A stretch of 53,713 bases of DNA from Fragilaria crotonensis (Eukaryota > Bacillariophyta > Fragilariophyceae > Fragilariales > Fragilariaceae), in contig JAKSYS010000427.1 of the NCBI GenBank assembly GCA_022925895.1, positions 1 to 53,713 of the forward strand. The letters run 5' to 3'. Positions within the stretch are counted from its first letter, which is position 1; each line of letters starts with the position of its first letter. Below the pieces are notes generated by a model. The model was given only the letters and a program-made list of their open reading frames with translations. It was not told where the DNA came from and did not search any database. The position numbers and the translations under genes were made by a program. Of this stretch, positions 11,540 to 23,870 are shown piece after piece.

Positions 11540-12823
11540 AAAGTTTGGCAAAGATCACCGTAGTCGGGGTAGCGTAACTCTCATAAATATTTTTGTCAGT
11601 CCATATGGCAATGGGTTTAAGGAGTTTGGAGTCAGTCTATGATAAAAATTCAAGCGTCGACAACGAGTATTTTTTATGACGGTGTCCGTTTATGTAAGCC
11701 TTCTGTCCGACCCCGGCAATATTGCGTTCGTATCCCCAGCGCTGGCGTGATACTGTGGGAGTTTGAAAAAGGAGCTAACGTATGCTACATGACACATGAC
11801 CGATGTCCCAGTCTATCATAAGTCTGAACACGTCCATAATCCATCCCCGAGTATGTCCCACTGAATACAACCTGGAGCACTGTACTACAGTACCTGGTAC
11901 TCCACCTTTCAGTGAGGATTAAACTTTGTAATTTAGAGTGTTCAGTATGGACTCCGAATACAACATACAACTGAACGTCGCCATGAACTACAGTTGTGTC
12001 ATGGACAAGGCAGGCGACTACGGGGCAGACACCTTACCAGGCTACAGTACCCGGTTTCCTTGTCGATAGCGAAGCCTGTGAGAACCAAGTGACATTGTGT
12101 TGCTATGACACAGGAAACTACTCTGTGCTAAACCTTACTCGAGTAGGTGTGTATTATGAGTTAGGAGTATGGAGAAAATGCGAGGTGACGCATATCTTGT
12201 GTCGCAAGTGCAATCTGCTACCTGCACTGCACATCGCACATGTCACCACAATATGGCGTTTGCCGAGAGCCGCCAGAGGCAGTCATGGGTTTCATTGTTG
12301 CATTGGCGTCTCACTTGCCATAACACCTACTCCGAGTGCAAGCTATGCGTAGTACAGTTGTAGTGGGCCTTAAGTAGGAGTGGTTTAAGCCTCGCCATAC
12401 AAGGGTACCACTGGTAATCCCAACCCGAAGTGGGATAGCACCCTACGGCTTACAGGAGTGTACGCCCGGTATTATACACATGTAGAACCAGCGACGGCAT
12501 CCTTGGATCCTTGGACGTTGCTAGATTTTGATGTAACGCGTAACGGTCAGATCGAATACCACGACTGGCGACCTGGAGCAATGCTGCTTATCACATATAT
12601 CGATGGTACACGTGCCGTAGCATAAGTTCTAGTTCTAACGGTTTCACTTCGTTGAAGTACAGTGCAATACGGCAATGGACCTCCAATAAATACAAATTCA
12701 GAATGAAATAGATTAGACGTTAGAGAGTCAAAGAATGGATTCATTGGTTTGGCACTTGCCTGCAATCGTCGTTGGATCTCAAGCTTCTATGGTTGTGGTC
12801 AGTTGTTAATTGATGACGGTCAA
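11540..12823. other. intergenic, no supported gene
   Basis: About 1.3 kb between two plus-strand genes. No ORF has protein-like character. GTAC-type motifs occur at 11879-11902 (GTACTACAGTACCTGGTACT) and again as short singles. Confidence 0.4.
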
Positions 12824-14579
12824 ATGTCGTCCACCACTAATGTGCCGAGAATGAATGCTCCTTCCTTTTCATCTGCTTCGTCATCAGGTTCAATGTCATC
12901 GTCATTGTCGCAACGAGGGAGCTTCAATATTTGCTTAAGCAGACTGGAAACGACGATCCTGACACCAAGTGGCGATGTTCTAGTCTGTCGTGGTCGAGAC
13001 TTCGCTCGACGTTCTGACCGCAGAGATCTGCAGACTACCCGAAACGGTCTTTGTGCAATTGATGCTAATTCCTTTTGCGACGTGTGTCAATGTGAATGGA
13101 GTGCATCAGAACAATAATCAGAATGCGAATGACAGTTCTGGTACAGGAAATGGTCGAGGACAAATCCAATTGGACAATGAAAGCGCCAAAGAAAACTACA
13201 ACGATTTGTCGGCACCTCCTAGTTTCGATTATTCAAACTACGAGCCGGCAATACCAATAGCAGACAAGCAGCAGCCGAGACATCCGCTCGCGCAGGTACC
13301 AGAACAGAACGGTAGAGAAAATGAGGATGGATTTGTCAGACTCTTTGGCTCCCTGCTATCGTCACCGAACGGCGCTTCGGAACACCAACACCATCCGAAG
13401 GAGGAACCTGATAATCCCATGACATCGGATGCGCTCTCCACCCCCACAGTCCTCCACGGAGTACCCACCTGTTTGATGCGGGAGATTCGAATATCTGCCA
13501 TTTCGGCGAATGCATTGGGGTCACACGTTTTGCTCATTTCCACACAGGCCCTCCTCTTCTCCTATGGTTCCAATACCCATGGACAACTTGGTCTTGGCAC
13601 TTCGGAATTGTTCGTTCCAACGCCCACTCTTGTGACGGCTGTCCTGGAAGGTGGCGGTAAGACGTTACACTGTGCAGCAGGTGTGGATTACAGTTTGATT
13701 TGTGTCAAGACACGTCAACGACGGACTCAAAAGAATTCTGGTGATGCCCTGTCGCAAAGTGCCTCGGACTTTTATCTTCACCAACTTTATGGATTTGGGT
13801 CCAATAAGGGAAAGAAACTAGGCCTCTACAAGAATGCATCTGAGATGAACGTTACCTTGCCACATCGCATCGCCCTCCACGCCAAGGTCACCTGGCCGTC
13901 GGATGCCAACGAGAAATCGTCCCCACAAAAAGGGTTTGCTGCACTTCCCGTCGGTATCTTTTGCCTGGCTGCCTCGTCGAATCATTCTGCGGCGTTGATC
14001 CGAAGTGCGACAGGGGCTGTTGATTTGTTTCTGTGGGGAGAATCGAGGGCTCTCGGTTTGGCCTCGGATAGTGGTGCCATCACCAAGGTTGAATCACTGT
14101 CTTACAACCCTGCACTTGTTGATGATGAAGATTCTTACCTGATGCCATCGGAATATCCATCGCAAGTGGCGCTCGGCGTCAACTGTACCTTTGTTCTGTT
14201 GAATACAGGTCGATGTCTCTCGTTCGGAGGATCACATTTACTTCCCGAAAAGGTATGTCTGGAACCGACTGAAGTCGAGTTGGACTCGCGGATCGTATCT
14301 CTGAGTGTTGGCAGTCAACACGTGCTCGCCACTTGCGTGGGGCAAAAGGTATATAGCTGGGGCGTCGATCCTGCCACGCATACCATAACGGCGAGACCAT
14401 TGGAAGTTGGGAAACGCGCCATTCAAACCTTTGCAGGCCATGACGCTTCAGCGTTTGTTCTTGAGGATGGTACGGTGCAGACCTGCGGTGCCTCATCGGG
14501 CCGGTTGGGACAGGGAGAAGTTCCACCAAATCCGAAGAAACCGACAGCCGTATTTGGAGGGTTGAGATTATGGAGATGA
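12824..14579 (+). CDS. RCC1-repeat (beta-propeller) protein
   Basis: A protein of about 584 residues with RCC1-type repeats, each marked by G-x-N/G-x-x-G-Q-L-G-like segments: LLFSYGSNTHGQLGLGT, LYGFGSNKGKKLGL, LFLWGESRALGLA, VYSWGVDP and TCGASSGRLGQG, interleaved with xHSAALI/xHVLATC strands. RCC1 propellers act as GEFs or as protein and chromatin scaffolds; which applies here is not visible. The N-terminal 170 residues are Ser-, Asn- and Pro-rich and probably disordered. The start ATG at 12824 (MSSTTNVPRMN) is in a frame that breaks near 12978-12990. Downstream reading continues as VVETSLDVLTAEICRLPE. Removing one base gives 585 whole codons. The stop is at 14577-14579. Confidence 0.8.
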
Positions 14580-15069
14580 ATTTCAGTGGACCATGCCCAC
14601 AGCGTTGCAGCGTACAAGCACCGGATGCTTGGAATGAAGACGCTGAGAAGACGTCTTGTCAAGGGATTAGTATAGGTGCTACTCCCTGAGCCCCGACGGG
14701 TGCACTTTGTATTGATTTCTAACTTAGAAATACATAGTTACATTCGTTGGTCCACCAGCCTCTAATCTACCGGTAGTAGTAGGAGTGCAATTATTCGGCT
14801 GTACTGTAGAAGGAACTACCGTGCACTGGTAGTAACAAAAGTCGCACACTTACTGGAGTAGTAGTAGTAGCAGGCTGACTGACGTGTGTCTTGTTGTCTG
14901 AGGAAAATGAGGTGGTTACACAACGATTGTTGTCGATGAACCGCCGATCCTTCCGTAGATGCGATGATGTTTGATGTGTCACGTAAATGTCATCTATGAT
15001 CACCATCAACCATCGGATGCTATTCGTTGTTGAGAACGAGTATAGCAGTTGGTTCAAGATTCGTCAACA
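14580..15069. other. intergenic, no supported gene
   Basis: A 490-bp spacer with short TAG/TAC-rich runs, such as GTAGTAGTAGTAGCAGG near 14855. It should contain the promoter of the carotenoid-isomerase-like gene. Nothing else is seen. Confidence 0.4.
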
Positions 15070-17120
15070 ATGATTCTACCTACTCTTACAGTAACTCTCT
15101 CGTTCTTTCTCATCAACCCCGTCACTTCCTTCGTCTCTCCCGGTTCGAATTTCATAAATGATGCCAAAATTCCTCGAAACGGAGTCAGCACCAAATCGTC
15201 GTCGTTGACTAACAATCGGCTCGCGTTTGTTACATCATTATCATCATCCACCAACGAAAATAATGATATTCAAGACAAAGAAGAAGAAGTGGTGGAAGTG
15301 ATTGTTCTTGGTGCTGGTTTGGGTGGTTTGTCGTGTGCGGCACTATCATCCAAATATGGTCTCAAGACCCTGTGTTTGGAAGCACATGATACTCCCGGGG
15401 GATGCGCTCATTCCTTCCAACGTTACAGTTCTTCTTCGAGTACTAGCAACAGCAGCAACAATAACAACAATTCCTCCAGAATTCCATTTTGTTTTGATTC
15501 GGGTCCGAGTCTCATTTCTGGATTGTCGCGCAAAAGTACCAATCCCTTGCGACAATTGTTGGATGCTGTCGGGACGAGTGATGAGATTACGTGGTGCACC
15601 TACAATGGGTGGGTGGTACACGATTTGGCCGACAACCAATCCTTTCGTGTCACGACGGGCAATACAGGAGAATTTGAAGAAGCGATTGAACAAAAGGCAG
15701 GTGTGGCTGCGAGAATGGCGTTTGAAGAATTCAAGAACAAACTGCTCATGCCCAAGGGATTGTCCGAAGCGAGTACGTACGTTCCACCATTTGCTATTCG
15801 GGGTGGTGGCGAGTTTAGCACGTTATATGTTGAAACTACTAAGTATTGGAACAAAAGGTACTTTGTTGACGGGTCCATTCACGAAATGTTTGGATCTTTA
15901 TGAGGTACGTGGTGTTTTTTTGTCGTTTCATGTTGTGATTGTGTGCCATACGTGCTTGCCGAGCTTGATGTTCAGGAAATAACAGTTTCATTTTGGTATA
16001 GATGAACGATCCCTTTGTCAAAAAGTGGTTCGACTACCTTGCATTTGCCTTATCGGGGGAAGATGCAGCACATACTCAAGCAGCACCGATTGCATATATG
16101 ATGAGAGATTTGCATTCCGAAGGTGCAGTTTTGGACTACCCCATGGGAGGTATGGAATCCTTGATCCAAGCCATGGTGTCGGGAATTCACAAACATGGTG
16201 GCGAGCTGCGACTGAACAGTCGAGTTGAATCCCTACTATTAGAAGAAAACAATCAAGGAAAGCCCGCTTGCACGGGTGTCGTATTGGAAAACGGAAGACG
16301 CATCATGGCCACCAAGGGTGTTGTTTGCAATGCTCCACTTTGGAATATGGCGCGCATCCTGCAGGATAGTGTTGTTGACGATGCGCCCAAAAGTATTGTA
16401 GACGCTGTTGCTACCGTCCAAAAACAAGCGGACGACATGTACATGACTGGTTCCTTTATGCATTTGCATTTGGGCATTCCCAAGGCCGGGTTGCCAGATG
16501 ATCTCGAATGTCACCATTCAGTCCTCAATATGGATATGGATGTCCGAGCCGAACAGAATATGGTGATAATCTCGATCCCGACTGTCTTTGACCCATCGTT
16601 GGCACCCGAGGGATATCACGTCGTGCATGCGTACACAGCAGCATCCGACTCGTTTGATGACTGGTTACCGTTTATCAAGAGCGAAAGCGGCAAGGTGGGA
16701 GCGAATCCGAATACGGGCGTGGCAGCCAGTTACGGACGGAGTGACGAGTACCAACAATTAAAGGAGCAAAAAGCCGAAGCGCTGTGGAAGGCGGTGGAAC
16801 GGGTCATTCCCGATGTTCGACAGCGAGCTCAGGAAAAGGGAAGTATTGTCCTAATCGGAACACCTCTGACGCACCGACGTTACAACCAAAGATTCCGTGG
16901 TACCTACGGGCCTGGTCCTGCGCCGGGGAAGGAGATTTGGGAGCTTCGAGGGGCGTTGACGCCGATTTCGAATTTGCTGGCCTGTGGCGATACGACCTTT
17001 CCAGGTATTGGACTTCCGGGGGTCGCTGCGTCGGGTACAATTGCGGCCAATACTCTGGTATCTGTGAGCACCCAAATGCAACTCCTGCAGGAACTCAAAA
17101 GTGCGGGTGCGCTTCAATAA
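15070..17120 (+). CDS. CRTISO: carotenoid isomerase / phytoene-desaturase-like flavoprotein, plastid-targeted
   Basis: A member of the CRTISO/phytoene-desaturase amine-oxidase family, FAD enzymes that act on poly-cis lycopene or related carotenoids in plastids. Exons are 15070-15904 and 16002-17120, with a 97-bp intron (GTACGT...TATAG). The N-terminus is hydrophobic (LTVTLSFFLINPVTSFVSPG). It has a Phe after a small residue, as at the cleavage site of diatom plastid presequences. The FAD dinucleotide-binding motif is VIVLGAGLGGLSCAAL, followed by LEAHDTPGGCAHSF. The C-terminal FAD segment is LLACGDTTFPGIGLPGVAASG. The frame breaks at the A4 run 15853-15856: one A too many. Beyond it, LLTGPFTKCLDLYE joins the exon-2 start MNDPFVKKWFD. 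With that correction there are 651 whole codons. The exact reaction is not certain because diatoms carry several such paralogues. Confidence 0.85.
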
Positions 17121-17346
17121 CGCGAACGAACTTGACGAGCTAGTAGCATAGGAAAACTTAAATCAAGTTCTAGCACCAGTAAACAATCACAACTGCTGCA
17201 AATTTTGAGCTGGCATGGCAAGCATGTCATTCGATAGAAACGAGCCACTAGTAGCAGATCGAATGTACGAGCTCGCAAGATCGTCGTACAAACCAGACTC
17301 CGAACTCCAATACTGCGTGAATAGTCGGTACATTTTCGCTTTTAAT
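17121..17346. other. short convergent intergenic spacer
   Basis: A 226-bp gap between the ends of the carotenoid-isomerase-like gene (+) and the MIP18 gene (-), presumably the 3' ends of both. No further feature is seen. Confidence 0.4.
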
Positions 17347-18298
17347 TCAAACTTGCATATTTCCCGTCATTCCATTTCCTATACACTTGTTGACGACACC
17401 CAACAAATGTGCATTCTCTAGAGCTGCTGTCACGCGCTCCTTGTCAGACAATTGTTTGTTAATGGCATGTTCACTGGCATGTGTTCCGGGCTGTATTTGA
17501 ACGCGAATGGCAAAGCGGGACGGGAGAGATCTTCCCAATTTGACTCGGAGAGATAGTCCAATCAAGGTTGCCATGGAACAATGAGGGATTGTGGGACTGT
17601 CCATCAAATGATGGAGTTGGAATAAAAGATGGATGAGATTTTGATGAATGAGTACAATCATGGAGTGATGACGCTACGCTGTTTCATCCGTGATTCATTT
17701 TTAAATTGCACTTGCACTGTACTCACGTGAATCGAACATGAACTGTGGAAAGTTTGGTGTTGCATCCACTGTCGTGCACTGTTATATGATTCCGATTGAC
17801 AACGTTGAGCTGTTCCAACGTCAAGGGATGTTCTGGATCTTGAATGTTGCGAATCATATCAAAAATTTCATCCTCATCCATGAGTTCCCGTTCGACAGCT
17901 TTATCATCGCTATTAATACCTTGATCATGATCATTACCATTCTTTTTATTCATTGCGGATTGTTGAAAATGACGCTGTTGTTGCATACGATGTTGGCTGG
18001 AAGGTATGAAAAATGGATTTCGTTGCGATGCTTGTATTGATGATGGAGGAGGGAATTGGAGACCGGCATTTTGCAGAAGCTTGATGTGGTTCATGTTCAT
18101 GTCAGCGTCAGTGGTACCAACAGCACTCACATCCGTCCCGTGTGCTGCGGTTCTCTTGGGTGCATTGAGCTGAAGCGCGTGAAGTACAAGACCTCCTTCT
18201 TGCCATCTTTGAAAGTCAATCAGCTCCTTGCGACATTTCCTTCTAGTGACAGTGACGGAGTGAATGGTGGGATTGGCATTGTCTTTCACTTGGCTCAT
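17347..18298 (-). CDS. CIAO2B: MIP18-family (DUF59) cytosolic Fe-S targeting factor
   Basis: Homologue of MIP18/FAM96B (CIAO2B), a subunit of the cytosolic iron-sulfur assembly targeting complex with CIAO1 and MMS19. It delivers Fe-S clusters to enzymes such as DNA polymerases and helicases. Exons are 18298-17727 and 17596-17347. The 130-bp intron (GTGAGT...GGACAG) splits the codon before PTIPHCSM. The joined product is 273 residues with no frame break. Family signatures are [47 protein letters not shown] (with the key Cys) and [16 protein letters not shown]. The N-terminal 120 residues are a Gln/Asn/Pro-rich extension not found in the short animal proteins. FAM96A versus FAM96B type is not settled from sequence alone. 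Confidence 0.92.
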
Positions 18299-18773
18299 GA
18301 TCAATCAGATGATTGAGTGACTTGATCGAAACGATGTTACGATCTGCGATTTATTGTGAGAGTGTGCGTGTGAGTGTGCGCAGTGCGCAGTGCAGGATGT
18401 ACAGTAGGAATTCTTCGTTTCCCGAGTCGGGGTGGTGTCGGGTTTTAGTTCGCATCCCAGCTCAGCGATCAGCTATCAGCTATCAGTTTTTGTAGTTGTT
18501 GTACTCGGAGTATCAGTTATCAGCAACAACGTCGTTGAAATGCCAAGAAAAAGGCGGACGTAGACTAGCTCCCTTATTTTGTCTTCTCGGTAGCCTTATA
18601 ATTTTTAGTTTTTAGTATTCTAACAATCTAACGAATACTTGTTGTGATTCGATTCTTTAATGACAAGCCGTACTACAATTCTCGAACATACTAACATGTT
18701 TGATGCATTTAGTCACTAAGTTCTCTGCCATTACATTGAATGAACTTCATCAACAAATGTCATAATCAAGCTA
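18299..18773. other. intergenic, no supported gene
   Basis: A 475-bp spacer upstream of MIP18 and downstream of the nucleotidyltransferase-like gene. It contains short direct repeats (GTGTGCGTGTGAGTGTGC near 18360; AGCTATCAGCTATCAG near 18470). Confidence 0.4.
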
Positions 18774-20243
18774 TTAGGCTGTGACGCCCTCTGACTTTGC
18801 CAGATAGGAGCCATACCATTCCTCATCTGAGGTCGGCTCGTCCCTGTCCTCGATGCGGTCAGTCTGCACCAAAACCGGCGACTGTTGCAGCTCCATCAGC
18901 TTGGCCTTGGTGAACTCGATCTGGCTCTGGGTCAGCTGCTCAACCTTCTCCCTAACTTGGATATCGAACGTCGGACTGCTGAAGGTAATCTTTGCGTTGT
19001 CCTCCTCGCTGACCCGGATTGTGTCCAAGATCAGCTCGTCGATAAAGGTTGTCAGCTTCTTATGATTATAGAACTTCTGTAAGACATCCAGGCTCAGACA
19101 TCCTTCATCCCAGACCTTTTCCTGGACAGTCTTGTATGTGTTGACGATCATCCTCTCGGTGATCAGCGGCCGCTCGAGGAAAGCATTCTTGTAGGAGGGA
19201 CCCTGCCCCTCGTACAAAAAGTCCTGCCACTTATCGTGGATCAGGTTGGATATGTTCTTGTGAATTCCAATGCCTCCCGAGTTGCCCACGTTGCCCACGT
19301 AGAGGGCATTGGACGCGTCGTCATCGCTGGTGGCACAGTACTTGTTGAATTCTAGGTAACTGATGTCAACTTTGTTCGCAAGCACTTCGCCGACTCGGAT
19401 GTGCAGGAAGGGCAGATCAAGCATCTCCTCCATATCGAACTGGAAGTTGTGGGTGCGGATCTTCGCGGTGTCGAGGTGGGGCAGGATGATGTCGAAGCCC
19501 TTGTTGAAGTACTTGACCAGCCGGTCGTTGTGGCAACGGTCCTTCAAATTCGTGACGGGAACGACGGCAAGGTTCTCGTAGCAGAACTTACACAGCTCGG
19601 AGAACAGGACCTCGTTCTGGTAAAAGGCCACGGCAGTGCAGGGGAGATCCACCTGCGCGAACAGGTCGTTCAGAGACTCGTAGCCAGAGCTGATCAGCTG
19701 GATTGGGATCGACATTGAGGGAACGTTGACCGTGTAGACATTCCGGAAGCGAGCGACCGAGAATTCGGTCAAATCGAAAAACTCATAGCGGTTGATCCTA
19801 AAGTTGGGATCAGTCAACTTCTTCTCCGCCTCGAGCTCATTCAGAGTCTGGTTCTTCTCCGACATGTGCGTGTAAATGTCCTTGACGAACTTCTCAATGC
19901 GGCTCTTGGCGAAGTCAGCCGCTTCCTTAGCCTCTAACTTCTTTTCGATTATTACGAAGATGTCAATGTCCTTCGGATTTCGCTCCAACAGGTGGTCGAT
20001 CACCGCACCGCCGCTGATGGCCAAATTGGTCAAGTCGATCTCTTTCAAGAGTGGGTAGGAGGCGAAGAACTTGTTGGCAAAATCCTCCGACTGAGTCCAA
20101 GGTACCCGGTTGGTGAAGCGGCTCCCCTGCACGAGCGTCGGGGCCTTGTAGTCCCAGATCCTTACAGGGGCGATGTCCTGGAGCTTGAACAGCTTCGTCG
20201 ACTTGGCGGCGACGGAGACGTACTCGGAAAATTCGGTGGCCAT
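18774..20243 (-). CDS. unknown protein with nucleotidyltransferase-like GG...DIDIF signature
   Basis: A single uninterrupted ORF of 489 residues starting at ATG 20243. I do not recognise a named family. Residues about 75-97 read ISGGAVIDHLLERNPKDIDI followed by FV. That is the G-G/S ... DxD layout of the polymerase-beta-like nucleotidyltransferase superfamily. Further on are IPIQLISSGYESLNDLFAQV, then DLPCTAVAFYQNEV and RLVKYFNKGFDIILP, an arrangement I associate with uncharacterised proteins of protists, fungi and large DNA viruses. The C-terminal third is helical and charged, ending EEWYGSYLAKSEGVTA. It is intronless, and its sequence looks GC-richer than its neighbours (33 of 60 bases are G or C in 19381-19440). 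An origin by transfer, for example from an algal virus, is possible but unproven. Confidence 0.75.
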   Translation of the reverse strand: MATEFSEYVSVAAKSTKLFKLQDIAPVRIWDYKAPTLVQGSRFTNRVPWTQSEDFANKFFASYPLLKEIDLTNLAISGGAVIDHLLERNPKDIDIFVIIEKKLEAKEAADFAKSRIEKFVKDIYTHMSEKNQTLNELEAEKKLTDPNFRINRYEFFDLTEFSVARFRNVYTVNVPSMSIPIQLISSGYESLNDLFAQVDLPCTAVAFYQNEVLFSELCKFCYENLAVVPVTNLKDRCHNDRLVKYFNKGFDIILPHLDTAKIRTHNFQFDMEEMLDLPFLHIRVGEVLANKVDISYLEFNKYCATSDDDASNALYVGNVGNSGGIGIHKNISNLIHDKWQDFLYEGQGPSYKNAFLERPLITERMIVNTYKTVQEKVWDEGCLSLDVLQKFYNHKKLTTFIDELILDTIRVSEEDNAKITFSSPTFDIQVREKVEQLTQSQIEFTKAKLMELQQSPVLVQTDRIEDRDEPTSDEEWYGSYLAKSEGVTA

Positions 20244-22346
20244 GGCTTTGTTTCAATTGTAGACTTGAAAAGGGGGCGATGTGTTTTTGTACTTCTTAAG
20301 AAATATTTGAGTAAGGTTTCGACGCGGTTAATTGTGACCGCAGACCCCGACACATTGGGCGGACGACTCGAGAACGACATAGTCCCTGGCTGTCGTGCGA
20401 GCGAACGACTTGACGAGGACGCGTTTTTGTATCAGGCATCACTCATCACGATCCGAAAACGAGGCGTGTCTGGTGATATATAATGATACACTGAATCATT
20501 TGGAATCGCGGGATAATGCATCGCCATTCGTGCCGGCGACCAGTCGGCAGTCAAGTAATTGTACAATATATGAGGGTGTGGATTTTACTGTTAACACTTG
20601 ACAGTTCGGTACTACTGGTAGAACGCGGTACCTCGTTTCCAGGTGGACACAGTACTTGTACTGTACTGCTATAGCAGAGACAATGTTATGCCAATATGCC
20701 AACAGCCAACCCAGATCCAGTACTACTAGTACCAGGTAGCACCAGGAGTGCCTACCGTATGCGGAACAAGTCGGCACGATTTTCTTGTCAGTCCGTCAAC
20801 AGCGAAAATGGCTACTTTCGGGAGTTTTGCAAACTATTTGGGTTAAATATAGGAAATAGTTCATGTTTGTTGTTGTTTTTACTGTGTGGCAGACAGTTAC
20901 TCTTTTCCTTTGAAAATGAACTTAATAAGTTGACAGACTCTCCATCAAGGTTATGTATTCTTGTTTGCATTTTCAACTTGAGTTCAAGCAGGACGACTGT
21001 TAATGGTGCCCCAAATGTGGATGATGTCCATCAAGATCACCATGATATTCTTAAGTGGATTCTACTCTTTTCCTGGGTGGGGCTCAAACTTTGCTTGACA
21101 AATGATTGAAGTACACTCTCAGAGTTAACAATATCCAATCTCATCTTCATTCCTTGCTTCTCCTTAGGTGGTGGTCTTGAATGAGACAGCAGGATCTCTT
21201 CTCTTTGCATGATCTGAGCATTGGCACTTGCTTCTGGTTGTAGTATATGGTGACCTACTAGTAAGGTTCTCTGTCTCGTGTGTTCCAGTGAATGAGACAT
21301 ACGTTCTCCTCTCATAGCTAGTAGCTAGTACAAAAACTGCTTTTATTCCTCTGCCTACAACAACATGTTGTTGTTTGCAATGCAAAGCAAAAGCATCAGT
21401 ACACTTTGGAGCTGTGAAGTATTTATTATTATTTGATGCCCTCCTCTTGTGCTTGTGGTTAGGAGCGAGTGCTGTGGCATCATCATTGTCACCACTAGGG
21501 AAGTTTGTACTCAGCTAATGGACCACAACCTTCAGAAAATAAAATCCAGTCATTTATCATGATCATTACTTTGACCGTCAATACGTGACAATTTACCACG
21601 GCGTTGCACGAGGAAAAGTGCCACATGAGCATTATATTTGGGAGTTTGGCAAACACAAATTTTGGGGGAAATTCCGATATTAAAAACCGATAATAGGGAT
21701 CCATTTGGTTGACATGAACTGAATGGATCTGAGTGAGAATGCAAAGTTGACAGAACATTGTGAAGTTCCAGCCACACCCATTCACATGGTCCAATCAATC
21801 TCTAATAAGAAATGCCTGTTCAAGTCATGAGGTCCTCTGATTGGTGCTACACCATTTGAATCATTCTGTCATGACCAAGCAATGATGTGCTTCATCTTGC
21901 AATGTAAAGGAGGAAGGTTGACAACATGCTCGATGTGATTAACCTTTAACCTTGACATAGAATGAACCGTTTGGTGCTGTAGAACCTGGTCTAACTTTGT
22001 AACCGCAGGACAGTTAAACAGCCGCTGGCGTCGAGAAAATTTGGTGCCTATTAGTACAGTACCGGTACTCCTCGTGCGTTGAAAGACAGAAGTCGTGGAA
22101 CGACTATGAGTACTACGGTAGTCGTACTGTTAACTGTAGGATGGTTCCAGTCCAATAATACAGTAGCCAACTGGAACTGTCGTACAGTACGAATTCTTCG
22201 TTGCCGATGTGTCGCGTTCCAAGTCAGCAATGCAACTTTGCACATACTTACTGAAGAGGTGACAACAACGAAAGAAGCCCGACACGAACCGAATAAATTT
22301 GACCTGCAAACGAAACCCGAAGTTTGCTGTTGTCATCATTGAAGCA
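20244..22346. other. intergenic, no supported gene; GTAC clusters
   Basis: Two kilobases without a supportable gene. ORFs of 60-137 codons have no protein-like pattern. GTAC-rich words occur at 20650-20735 (CAGTACTTGTACTGTACTGC, CCAGTACTACTAGTACCAGG) and 22050-22190 (GTACAGTACCGGTACTCC, CGTACAGTACG). The first lies near the 5' side of the orphan gene and the second just upstream of the hydroxylase gene. The 21,100-21,800 stretch is AT-rich and may be old transposon DNA. Confidence 0.4.
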
Positions 22347-23613
22347 ATGCGCCAAAAGCAGCATCAGGAACAACACCAACAGCAAATGGATCCAATCATT
22401 GCTGCAGCATCATTATCAGATACAGACTCGGATGAAGGTGAGTCTGAAACAGTAAACTATGAGAGCAGTCGTGGAACTACGCAATTCGTAGTTTGGCAAG
22501 TGACAAGTTGAACCGCTCTACTTGTACACTATGCATGCGCATTATCGTGTCATGTAATACATCATACACCATCCATCTACAGACGAACGTGTAATTAGAT
22601 TGCAATGATGAACAGATCAGCTCACGCCATTACCTCCTTCTCATCACACAGGTCCTGAAATAGAGACAAACGACAGACACAATGCACGAACAAAGAAATC
22701 ATCCATGTCAATGAAGTCAAGAAGACTGATGCTCGTCCCTTGGTTGGGTTGTCTTGTATGGCCATTCATCGTTACTGTCCCATTGGTGCTGACAGTATTC
22801 CCTGGACATGGATATGGTTTGACATACGAAGAACTCTTTCCAAAGTCTTGGTACCACTATGATGGTCAAAACCCGAAGCCACTCGGCTTGTGCCTGGGCA
22901 TATTCGCTGTCGCGGTTGGTCAAGTCTTTGTCTTGCTCTATTTTTATCTACACAGATATGCATTTCTCGGATCAATCACGTCTATTCAAACCAAGGGTGC
23001 ACCACAGTATGAATGGTCAGAAGGCCTCCTGACCCATCTCGCTCAACCGGAAGGATTCGTACTATTGGGACTCTACCTTTCCGTCACTTGGATGTTTCAT
23101 CTCATGCCACGTTCCTACTACTCCTTTCAAGGTACAATTCAATGGCCAGAAACAATCGCATGCTTGATCATTCAAGATGGTTTACAATTTGGCATGCACC
23201 GTCTCGAACACATTGTTTCTCCCTGGTTCTATCGAATGTCACACAAACCACATCACAAATTCACCAATCCACGTCTCTTTGACGCATTCAATGGGTCCAT
23301 GACAGATACCATTTGCATGATCTTGATTCCACTCTACTGCACTGCCATGATTGTTCGGACCGCCAATGTTTGGACCTACATGGCCTTTGGTAGTCTCTAT
23401 GCCAATTGGTTGACCATGATCCATTCCGAATATGCCTTTCCGTGGGATCGACTATTTCGAACATTCGGACTCGGAACACCCGGAGACCATCACGTGCATC
23501 ACAAATTCTTCAAATTCAATTATGGACATTTATTCATGTGGTTCGATCAAATCGCTGGCACCTATAAGGATCCACAAGACTTTGCCAAGGGTGCATTCAA
23601 TCCAAATGTTTGA
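22347..23613 (+). CDS. fatty-acid hydroxylase / sterol desaturase superfamily membrane protein
   Basis: A di-iron membrane oxygenase of the fatty-acid hydroxylase superfamily, whose members hydroxylate or desaturate sterols, sphingoid bases or alkylglycerols in the ER. Exons are 22347-22437 and 22652-23613, with a 214-bp intron (GTGAGT...CACAG), giving 350 residues with no frame break. The histidine boxes are HRLEH, HKPHH and GDHHVHHKFF, in the usual order, and the closing motif is GHLFMWFDQIAGTYKDP. Four hydrophobic stretches are visible: LMLVPWLGCLVWPFIV, GLCLGIFAVAVGQVFVLLYF, FVLLGLYLSVTWMF and ICMILIPLYCTAMIV. Exon 1 encodes a short Gln-rich, acidic N-terminus (QHQEQHQQQ...SDTDSDE). A later in-frame ATG at 22705 could also serve as a start. 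The exact substrate cannot be told. Confidence 0.88.
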
Positions 23614-23870
23614 ATTTGGGGATGAGAGTGGGACGAGGTGCTTTATGTGTGCGCTTCCCTGTGGTGCAATACAACTACTAGTAGATAGAATTGGTGTGTC
23701 CGTGTGGTGTGGTTAAATGAAAAGTATAGTGAAACGTTACAACGTTTCAAAGAAGTCTATTCAGAGTACACTTGAATCCTTTTGTAGTCTACCATGCGTT
23801 CTTCTAGAGTTTCTGATCCCAAGGTATGCGTCTTCTAACATCATATCCTGGACTTTTTCCATTGTGTTTC
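23614..23870. other. convergent intergenic spacer
   Basis: A 257-bp gap between the 3' ends of the hydroxylase gene (+) and the TFIIE-alpha gene (-). Nothing else is seen. Confidence 0.4.

Noticed and set aside
19401..20483. Plus-strand ORFs opposite the nucleotidyltransferase-like gene
   Set aside because: Shadow frames of a GC-rich gene, with no independent protein character.
20696..21109. 137-codon plus-strand ORF
   Set aside because: Composition is random-like, with no domain. It begins inside a GTAC-rich intergenic tract.
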